In this document: positions 1 through 4,907 of the stretch, one piece after another
Layout: each line of letters starts with the position of its first letter
Position numbering within the stretch: the first letter of the stretch is position 1
The notes under the pieces: model-generated
The model's database searches: none
The model's input: only the letters and a program-made list of their open reading frames with translations
What the model was told of the DNA's origin: nothing
Source: Chloroflexota bacterium
Lineage (GTDB): Bacteria > Chloroflexota > Anaerolineae > SpSt-600
Direction: 5' to 3'
DNA: 5,140 nt
Assembly: GCA_011041825.1 (NCBI GenBank)
Contig: DRAO01000115.1
Location: forward strand, 1 to 5,140
Position numbers and translations under genes: made by a program

Positions 1-1
1 C

Positions 2-2017
2 AAAGCCCGCTTCATCGAGGATTACACCTGGTTAGCCCAGGAGATTGGGCGCTGCATAAACGACCGGGCAGAAGTTCTGGATGATGCGAGCCCCGAATTG
101 CGCCGCATCCGCCGGGAGCTTAAGGAAGCCCACCGCCGCCTTATGAACCGGCTCCAGGAGCTGATCACCTCTCCTAAGATAGCCCCCTTCCTCCAGGAGC
201 CCATCATCACCGAGCGGAATGGGCGCTACGTGATCCCGGTCAAGGCCACTTTCAAGAACCGTGTTCCGGGGTTGGTGCACGATATGTCGGCCAGCGGGGC
301 CACTTTCTTCATAGAGCCCCTGGAGACCGTGGAACTTGGGAATCAGTGGCGGGAACTCCAGCTGGCCGAGGAGGAAGAGGTCCGGCGGGTGCTGTTAAAC
401 CTCACCCGTTCCATAGCCGAGGAAGAGCCTTACATCCGCCGCACGATGGAGATCATCGCCCAATTAGACCTGGCCTTTGCCAAAGCACGGTACGCTGAGG
501 ACATAAAAGGGGTGATACCACGCCTTGCCCCCTGGAGGGGGCCGGTAGTGCAGGATTCATTCATCCACCCCGGCTCCACCCTGCATTACAAGGGAGCTCG
601 CCACCCGCTCCTCGACCCGAAGAAGGTGGTGCCCATTGACATCTACACCGGCGAAGATTTCTTCATCCTCGTCATCACCGGCCCCAACACCGGAGGCAAA
701 ACGGTTTCCTTGAAGACGGCAGGGCTTCTAACCCTTATGGCTCAGGCGGGGTTAGCTATCCCTGCCGAGGAAGGCTCAAGCCTCTCGGTGTTCAACGGGG
801 TTTACGCCGACATTGGCGATGAGCAATCCATAGAGCAGAGCCTCTCCACTTTCTCATCCCATATGGGCAACATCGTGCGCATATTGAACCTGGCCGATTC
901 CCGCTCCCTCGTCATCCTGGACGAGTTGGGGGCAGGGACTGACCCGGTGGAAGGGGCGGCCCTTGCCAGGGCTATATTGTCTCACCTTCGGGAGAGGAGC
1001 ATAACTACCCTTGTAGCCACCCACATCTCGGAGTTGAAGGCTTATGCTTATGCCTCCCCTGGGGTGGAAAATGCCTCGGTGGAGTTCGACCCTGAGACCC
1101 TGGCCCCCACTTACGTGCTCCGGATAGGGCTGCCAGGGTATTCCAATGCCTTAGCCATAGCCTCTCGCCTGGGCCTGAACCCTGAGATAATCCGGGAGGC
1201 ACGGGAGTTGCTCCCGCCCCAGAAGCTGGAGGCCGATGCCCTGCTGGCTCAAATTCGGGAGGCCCAGCGCCAGGCTCAGAAGGCCAGGGAGGAGACCCAG
1301 AAAGCCCTTGAGAAAGCCAGGGCCTGGGAAGAAGAGCTGCGCCGGAAGGCAGCGGAGTGGGAGAAGGAACGGCACAGGCTGCTGGAGGAAGCCCGCCAGA
1401 AAGCTGAGGAGGAATTGGAGGAACTCCGCCGGGAAATCCGACGCATCCGACTTCGCCTCAGCCAACTTTCCGCCCCTCACGAGCTTAAGGAAATCGCCCA
1501 GGAAGTTGAGAAGCTGGAAGAGCGATTGCCTCCTCCCCCACCTCCTCCACGCCCAATTACAGGTCCGATTGAGGTTGGAGACCAGGTATGGGTGGAAGGG
1601 CTTAACTCCGTAGGTGAGGTGGTCGCTTTGGCCGATGGGGATGCTGTGGTGGTGGTGGACAACTGGCGGGTCAGGGTGCCATTGCACAGGCTGGAGAAGC
1701 GTGAACCTGCTCCTGCGCCCGAACCCGTTTTGCCCGTTGAAACACCCGTCAGCCTTCCCAAAGCCAAGCCTCCGCCCGTGGAATTGCATCTACGGGGGAA
1801 GAGGGTTGAGGAAGCCCTGATCCTGCTCGATGATTACCTGGACAAGGCGTTCCTAGCAGGATTGGATAAAGTGCGCATAGTCCACGGCAAGGGTACTGGA
1901 GCTTTACGCCGTGCCATCCGGGAGCATCTAGCCGAGCATCCTCTGGTGGCTTCATTCTATCCAGCTCCCCTCTATGAAGGGGGAGAAGGGGTTACCATTG
2001 TGAAGCTTAACCGTTAA
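2..2017 (+). CDS. mutS2: MutS2 family protein (ATPase with C-terminal Smr domain), 5'-truncated by the window edge
   Basis: MutS2 is a cytoplasmic dimeric ATPase. Unlike MutS it is not a mismatch-repair initiator: it is linked to suppression of homologous recombination and, in Bacillus, to splitting of collided ribosomes. The frame is open from base 2 and gives 671 residues; the family is usually about 780-800, so roughly 110-130 N-terminal residues lie upstream. In visible numbering: lever/clamp region about 1-180, Walker A GPNTGGKT at 227-234 (nt 680-703), STFSSHM signature from 282, Walker B LVILDELGAGTDP with Asp307-Glu308, a charged coiled coil about 408-509, seven consecutive prolines (nt 1529-1549), a KOW-like beta domain about 523-570, and an Smr domain about 593-671 with HGKGTG at nt 1883-1900. 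The usual LDLRG motif reads LHLRG here (His at nt 1787-1789). A TTG at 98 is in frame but internal to conserved sequence, so it is not the start. Family assignment is very secure. Confidence 0.97.
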   Translation, partial: KARFIEDYTWLAQEIGRCINDRAEVLDDASPELRRIRRELKEAHRRLMNRLQELITSPKIAPFLQEPIITERNGRYVIPVKATFKNRVPGLVHDMSASGATFFIEPLETVELGNQWRELQLAEEEEVRRVLLNLTRSIAEEEPYIRRTMEIIAQLDLAFAKARYAEDIKGVIPRLAPWRGPVVQDSFIHPGSTLHYKGARHPLLDPKKVVPIDIYTGEDFFILVITGPNTGGKTVSLKTAGLLTLMAQAGLAIPAEEGSSLSVFNGVYADIGDEQSIEQSLSTFSSHMGNIVRILNLADSRSLVILDELGAGTDPVEGAALARAILSHLRERSITTLVATHISELKAYAYASPGVENASVEFDPETLAPTYVLRIGLPGYSNALAIASRLGLNPEIIREARELLPPQKLEADALLAQIREAQRQAQKAREETQKALEKARAWEEELRRKAAEWEKERHRLLEEARQKAEEELEELRREIRRIRLRLSQLSAPHELKEIAQEVEKLEERLPPPPPPPRPITGPIEVGDQVWVEGLNSVGEVVALADGDAVVVVDNWRVRVPLHRLEKREPAPAPEPVLPVETPVSLPKAKPPPVELHLRGKRVEEALILLDDYLDKAFLAGLDKVRIVHGKGTGALRRAIREHLAEHPLVASFYPAPLYEGGEGVTIVKLNR

Positions 2018-2031
2018 ACTTTGCGCTCATA

Positions 2032-2047
2032 TTGGCATAAACGCCAA
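2032..2047. repeat. Short inverted repeat after mutS2
   Basis: TTGGC (2032-2036) and GCCAA (2043-2047) are perfect complements around a 6-base ATAAAC spacer, 14 bases after the mutS2 stop. It could be a small RNA hairpin or a protein-binding dyad. There is no T-run after it, so it is not a convincing terminator. A five-base arm can arise by chance. Confidence 0.3.
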
Positions 2048-2056
2048 CGGAGGGAG

Positions 2057-2166
2057 GCCGGGAGCTCAAAGCTCCCGGCTGAGCAGAGAAAGGGCGCTGA
2101 AAGCGCCTTAGCTAGCCCGCCTTTGGCGGGCTTTCACTGCTCAGGCCGGGGCTTTTAGCCCTGGCC
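2057..2166. repeat. 110-base hierarchical palindrome of four nested/flanking hairpins
   Basis: Seen directly: four hairpins with 3-base loops. H1 is 2057-2079 (10 bp, GCCGGGAGCT / AGCTCCCGGC, loop CAA). H2 is 2091-2109 (8 bp including one G-T, loop GAA). H3 is 2114-2132 (8 bp, AGCCCGCC / GGCGGGCT, loop TTT). H4 is 2144-2166 (10 bp including one G-T, loop TTT). A fifth stem pairs 2080-2090 with 2133-2143 (TGAGCAG / CTGCTCA, one A-A mismatch, then GAA / TTC) and encloses H2 and H3. All parts share one dyad axis at 2111.5, inside an AGCT linker. In this fold 92 of 110 bases pair; only the loops, the linker and one mismatch are free. The halves are similar but diverged, mostly by swaps affecting both arms of a stem. 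It may be a mobile palindromic repeat (REP/BIME or MITE-like), a structured RNA, or an elaborate 3' end for mutS2. No target-site duplication is evident at its edges. Confidence 0.8.
2114..2134 (+). terminator. Possible intrinsic terminator hairpin (H3 of the palindrome)
   Basis: AGCCCGCC-TTT-GGCGGGCT is a perfect 8-bp GC-rich stem, followed by only two further Ts and then CACTG. The U-tract is too short for a strong Rho-independent terminator, but the position 97 bases after the mutS2 stop and 65 before the next start suits one. H1 and H4 lack T-tracts altogether. Confidence 0.35.
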
Positions 2167-2188
2167 CAGGCTTTGAGAAGTTCACTTT

Positions 2189-2194
2189 GGAGGT
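2189..2194 (+). promoter_or_regulatory. Shine-Dalgarno GGAGGT deciding the start of the secreted protein gene
   Basis: GGAGGT is a near-perfect match to the anti-Shine-Dalgarno. It lies 4 bases before ATG 2199 and only 1 base before ATG 2196, and it overlaps the region just after an in-frame TTG at 2187. This favours ATG 2199 and argues against TTG 2187 as the start. Confidence 0.7.
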
Positions 2195-2198
2195 AATG

Positions 2199-2288
2199 AT
2201 GTGCGTTCTCAATAAGAAACTCTTACTCACCATCTTCCTGGGCATCCTGCCCTTGATATTTGCCCTAACCATCCATTTTACCAGTGCT
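2199..2288 (+). other. Signal peptide of the secreted protein
   Basis: Thirty residues with Lys6-Lys7, an uninterrupted apolar stretch (LLLTIFLGILPLIFAL) and a small-residue end Thr-Ser-Ala before Gln-Glu. It fits a Sec signal peptidase I site. The Cys at position 2 is N-terminal to the core and is not a lipobox, so this is not a lipoprotein. Confidence 0.8.
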
Positions 2289-4187
2289 CAGGAATTTCTG
2301 CCCATTAATTGGGATTTAGAAGGCCCATATTATCAGACGGACTGGGGTAAGGTTGCCCCTAACTGGACGCCTTTTGTCATCTCGGGTACCCTGCATTTTG
2401 ATAACACCGTCGAATTTTACGATAACCCTCTGGCCGAGCACTGGACAGGCAGTACCTCCCAATTGCTCATTTCCTCTTCACTGTATGAAAATACCGGAGA
2501 TGGGGTCTATAAAGCGGGAATCCTCCAGCATATTACGGGGCTGAGGCCAGGCCAATACGGGTTCCGGGCCAAAATCCTCACCATCTTCCAGAGCAGCTAT
2601 ATGGGGCCGGGGGCTCCTAACCGGGATGATAAGATGTTCAAAGCTGTGGGGATAGACCCCACCGGCGGCACCGACCCTCAATCACCTGCTGTAATTTGGT
2701 CGCCCTGGGACGGCAAGCATATGCAGTGGCGGGATATGAGGGTCACCACAGACATCACAGGCACCGAGGCCACCCTCTTCGTCGCCGTTGACAGCCCCAA
2801 CCCCTACGGGCCTTATCCCCACGAAAATGTCGCCTTCATAGATGCGCTCGCTTTCGTGCGAGCTCCCACCGTTACCCTGACGGCTACCCTCCGCCCCGGC
2901 CACATCATCCACCTGGATTGGGAGGCGCAGCCGGCGGAGTTGGGCTACCTCACCGGCAAATACGACCTGGCTGTCCGCTCCGATGGCGATTGGCAACCCC
3001 TCCTGGAGCAGGCTGCCCAGACCTCATACGATTTTGTCGCTGCTTACGGCGTCACTTATACTTTCCGCCTCCGGGCTTGGGAACATTACAACTCCCACCC
3101 CGCCAACCGTGGCGATGACCCTTTGCTCCTGTACGGTGAGCAAACCGTTTCCATCCGTTACGAAGACCACCTCCCTCCTACCGTCACTGTCAACGCCTTG
3201 CCCACCTATTCCCCGGAACGCTTCTGGGTCTCTTGGAGCGGGGAAGATGACTTAACCGGCATTGCCATGTACGATGTTCAATTCCAGGAAGATTCCGGCC
3301 CTTGGCAGGACTGGGTGACGGGGACCACCCAGACGGGGGCTCTCTTCACGGGAACACCGGGGAAGACCTATGGTTTTCGGGTCAGGGCTACTGATTATGC
3401 AGGCAATACAGCCGATTGGCCCAACAGCGCTCAAACGGTGACCACCATCCCGCCTGCTGGCATCCGAGGCCGCATCCTAGGACCCGATGGTGCTCCGGCA
3501 GCAGGGGTGGTTATCACCGGGACAGGGGCTCTGGCGGTGATGCCCCCTAACGGCTCTGGCCTTTACGGGCTCTATTACCAGGTGGCTGCTCCTACTCCCG
3601 TTAGCATCACTGCCTCCTCTCCCCTCTATCTCCCTCCAGACCCATTCCACCTCTCGGTTCTGCCCAACTCCTTCATCCCTCTCACCATCACTATGCGCCC
3701 TAAGGATGATATGATTTGCGAAGGAGGGTTTGAAAGGCTCACCTCCTGCTGGGAGGTGGGAACGTACTCCAACACCCATTGGGTAACAAGGCCCGTGACC
3801 CTCCTTGACCAGAGCTATAACGGCCACCACTCGGCTTTGCTGATGGTCAATTCCATCCTCTCCCAGACTCTCTCCTTTGCCGGGACGCTGCAGGATTTGT
3901 TCCTGACCTTCTGGACCAGGCCGATAAGCCGAACCGGCCCTCTCACCCTTACTATCTTCCTATCGCCTCTCTCCGAGCCACCCGTCTTCCAGAGGAGCAT
4001 AGAGGTGGGCGAGAGCGATGACTGGTCTTTGAACGTCGTGCCGTTGCCCCCTGTGACCGGCACCCTGGCCCTTCACCTGAGCTTGAGAGGGGCCGCCGGT
4101 GATGGATTGGGCATAGATGCCCTGAGTTTGGGGAGCCCTCCCCTCCGCTGTTATCTGCCCCTTGTGTTTCGTGATGGCTCGTACTAG
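2199..4187 (+). CDS. Secreted multidomain beta-sandwich protein (FnIII-like, carboxypeptidase-regulatory-like) with YLPLV tail
   Basis: Predicted exported protein of 662 residues, no catalytic domain recognised. Residues 1-30 form a signal peptide: Lys-Lys, a long hydrophobic core, cleavage expected after Thr-Ser-Ala before Gln31. About 31-222 is a beta-rich, carbohydrate-binding-like region containing GIDPTGGTDP and WSP (nt 2649-2705). About 222-325 and 325-418 look like fibronectin III/Ig-like repeats; the second has SWSGEDD and a TYGFRVRATDYAGN segment typical of FnIII strands. About 419-504 resembles a carboxypeptidase regulatory-like domain, starting GIRGRILGPDG. About 505-646 looks like a second jelly-roll, opening EGGFE. 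The last residues, CYLPLVFRDGSY, form a tail I associate with exported Chloroflexota proteins. Likely role, by inference: surface or extracellular binding and adhesion. Start ATG 2199 is chosen from GGAGGT at 2189; ATG 2196 is an alternative. The coding sequence is intact, with no frameshift. Domain names are judged by eye and less sure than the secretion call. Confidence 0.9.
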   Translation: MCVLNKKLLLTIFLGILPLIFALTIHFTSAQEFLPINWDLEGPYYQTDWGKVAPNWTPFVISGTLHFDNTVEFYDNPLAEHWTGSTSQLLISSSLYENTGDGVYKAGILQHITGLRPGQYGFRAKILTIFQSSYMGPGAPNRDDKMFKAVGIDPTGGTDPQSPAVIWSPWDGKHMQWRDMRVTTDITGTEATLFVAVDSPNPYGPYPHENVAFIDALAFVRAPTVTLTATLRPGHIIHLDWEAQPAELGYLTGKYDLAVRSDGDWQPLLEQAAQTSYDFVAAYGVTYTFRLRAWEHYNSHPANRGDDPLLLYGEQTVSIRYEDHLPPTVTVNALPTYSPERFWVSWSGEDDLTGIAMYDVQFQEDSGPWQDWVTGTTQTGALFTGTPGKTYGFRVRATDYAGNTADWPNSAQTVTTIPPAGIRGRILGPDGAPAAGVVITGTGALAVMPPNGSGLYGLYYQVAAPTPVSITASSPLYLPPDPFHLSVLPNSFIPLTITMRPKDDMICEGGFERLTSCWEVGTYSNTHWVTRPVTLLDQSYNGHHSALLMVNSILSQTLSFAGTLQDLFLTFWTRPISRTGPLTLTIFLSPLSEPPVFQRSIEVGESDDWSLNVVPLPPVTGTLALHLSLRGAAGDGLGIDALSLGSPPLRCYLPLVFRDGSY

Positions 4188-4317
4188 CCCGGATTTTGAA
4201 TGCTGCCGCAAGGACGTGGAAATCGCCTGGCAGCTTTATGACTTCGGGCGCAGGAACAAGTACGTGCAATGTCTGGATAAACGCTGGCGCTTAGGAAAAG
4301 CGCCTGTGAATTGGTGA
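4174..4317 (+). CDS. Possible small protein of 47 residues, unrecognised
   Basis: ATG 4174 opens a 47-codon frame that overlaps the last 14 bases of the secreted protein gene and ends at TGA 4315-4317. The product is rich in aromatic and basic residues (three Trp, two Tyr, two Phe, three Cys including a Cys-Cys pair), with a plausible amphipathic core around DVEIAWQLYDFGRRNKYV and no transmembrane segment. Its codons resemble those of the neighbouring genes. Against it: no Shine-Dalgarno is visible before 4174 (or before the in-frame GTG 4171), and it is short. The stop overlaps a GTG (4314) in the kptA frame as GTGA, a coupling-type junction, although kptA more likely starts at 4353. I recognise no family. 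It could be a genuine small protein, a gene remnant, or chance. Confidence 0.35.
   Translation: MARTSPDFECCRKDVEIAWQLYDFGRRNKYVQCLDKRWRLGKAPVNW
4202..4234 (+). repeat. Inverted repeat GCTGCC / GGCAGC
   Basis: GCTGCC at 4202-4207 and GGCAGC at 4229-4234 are perfect complements around a 21-base spacer, just after the secreted gene's stop. The long loop and absent T-tract make it a poor terminator, and it lies inside the possible small ORF. A chance occurrence is quite possible. Confidence 0.2.
4282..4308 (+). promoter_or_regulatory. Hairpin in the kptA leader with AGGAA loop
   Basis: GGCGCTT (4286-4292) pairs with AAGCGCC (4298-4304) around the five-base loop AGGAA. Beyond a T-T mismatch the stem continues with three more pairs (4282-4284 with 4306-4308, one of them G-T). 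It carries the GGCGCT / AGCGCC stem also present in hairpin H2 of the upstream palindrome. It may structure the leader ahead of kptA; the AGGA in the loop is too far (17 bases) to serve GTG 4314 as a normal ribosome binding site. There is no T-tract. Confidence 0.4.
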
Positions 4318-4339
4318 AAAGGGACACGCATCTCCACGT

Positions 4340-4344
4340 GAGGG
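4340..4344 (+). promoter_or_regulatory. Probable ribosome binding site for kptA (GAGGG)
   Basis: GAGGG ends 8 bases before ATG 4353, a normal spacing, and 5 bases before the in-frame GTG 4350. The upstream alternatives TTG 4311 and GTG 4314 have no purine-rich site at a usable distance, so this motif decides the start in favour of 4353. Confidence 0.5.
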
Positions 4345-4352
4345 CAAGCGTG

Positions 4353-4907
4353 ATGAGACGAGGAGCCAGGATCAAGCTCAGCAAATATATGAGCTACCTG
4401 CTCCGTCACCATCCTGAAAAGGCGGGGCTATCCCTGGACGAGGAAGGCTTCGTGCTTATTGATGACCTGGTGGAGGCCATCTCGTCCAATCCCCGATGGA
4501 GCTGGGTCACCCGGCATCACGTGATACAGGTGGTCACCGGGGATGAGAAGGGGCGCTTTCAGGTGGTGGGGGAGAAGATCAGGGCCGCTTACGGCCACAG
4601 CGTGGAAGTCCGGCCCAAATACGAGCGGATTAAGCCGCCGGAAATCCTCTACCACGGCACCTCCCGGCGGGCTGTGCCTCAGATAAAGCGTGAGGGTCTC
4701 AAACCCCTCAAGCGGCGCTATGTCCACCTCTCCCCCGATTGGGACACAGCCTTCGATGTAGGGCGGCGCCACGACGAAGAGCCCGTGGTGCTGGAGATAA
4801 GGGCGAGGGATGCATACCGGGCGGGGATTTTCTTCACCCGAGCTGCCCCTAAAGTTTATCTCTCGGACCCCATCCCGCCGGAGTTCATCGTTTTTCCGGA
4901 GGATTGA
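4353..4907 (+). CDS. kptA: RNA 2'-phosphotransferase (Tpt1/KptA family)
   Basis: KptA/Tpt1 transfers an internal RNA 2'-phosphate to NAD+, giving ADP-ribose 1'',2''-cyclic phosphate and nicotinamide; the fungal enzyme completes tRNA splicing, while the bacterial role is unsettled. From ATG 4353 the product is 184 residues, within the family's usual length. The N-terminal winged-helix-like RNA-binding lobe contains SKYMSYLLRHHPE with Arg18-His19, GLSLDEEGFVLIDDL, and KGRF with Arg68, then IRAAYGHSV. The C-terminal NAD+-binding lobe (an ADP-ribosyltransferase fold) has LYHGTS (about 99-104), RYVHLS (about 122-127), VGRRH (136-140) and EPVVLEI. The Arg-His-Arg-Arg catalytic set of the family is therefore present (the last Arg being 138 or 139). 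The late Gly-Ile-Phe-Phe...Val-Tyr-Leu-Ser-Asp segment matches the family's GIxFy...vWLtd end. TTG 4311 and GTG 4314 are in-frame alternatives adding 13-14 residues; GTG 4314 would overlap the small ORF's TGA. No tRNA ligase or other RNA-repair partner is in the window. Confidence 0.95.
   Translation: MRRGARIKLSKYMSYLLRHHPEKAGLSLDEEGFVLIDDLVEAISSNPRWSWVTRHHVIQVVTGDEKGRFQVVGEKIRAAYGHSVEVRPKYERIKPPEILYHGTSRRAVPQIKREGLKPLKRRYVHLSPDWDTAFDVGRRHDEEPVVLEIRARDAYRAGIFFTRAAPKVYLSDPIPPEFIVFPED

Noticed and set aside
98..100. TTG 98 as the start of mutS2
   Set aside because: The frame is open and MutS2-like back to base 2, and the family needs over 100 more N-terminal residues.
1236..1613. 125-codon plus-strand frame inside mutS2
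   Set aside because: Out-of-frame shadow of the Arg/Glu-rich coiled coil, with an Arg/Pro-rich unstructured translation and no independent start signal.
1151..1789. 212-codon open frame on the minus strand opposite mutS2
   Set aside because: It mirrors the coiled-coil and KOW region of a clear mutS2 frame. The Leu/Gly/Phe-rich translation is what antisense of Glu/Lys/Ala-rich coding gives, and there is no ribosome binding site.
2018..2056. Sigma70-type promoter for the secreted gene just after mutS2
   Set aside because: TTGCGC, TTGTGA and CATATT/CATAAA-like words occur, but no -35/-10 pair has a 16-18 base spacing.
2057..2166. tRNA or hammerhead-type ribozyme in the structured intergenic region
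   Set aside because: There is no tRNA-like D/anticodon/T arms with conserved bases and no CUGAUGA/GAAA hammerhead core. The stems do not match either shape.
2187..2189. TTG 2187 as the start of the secreted protein
   Set aside because: It abuts the GGAGGT ribosome binding site itself. ATG 2199 downstream has a workable spacing.
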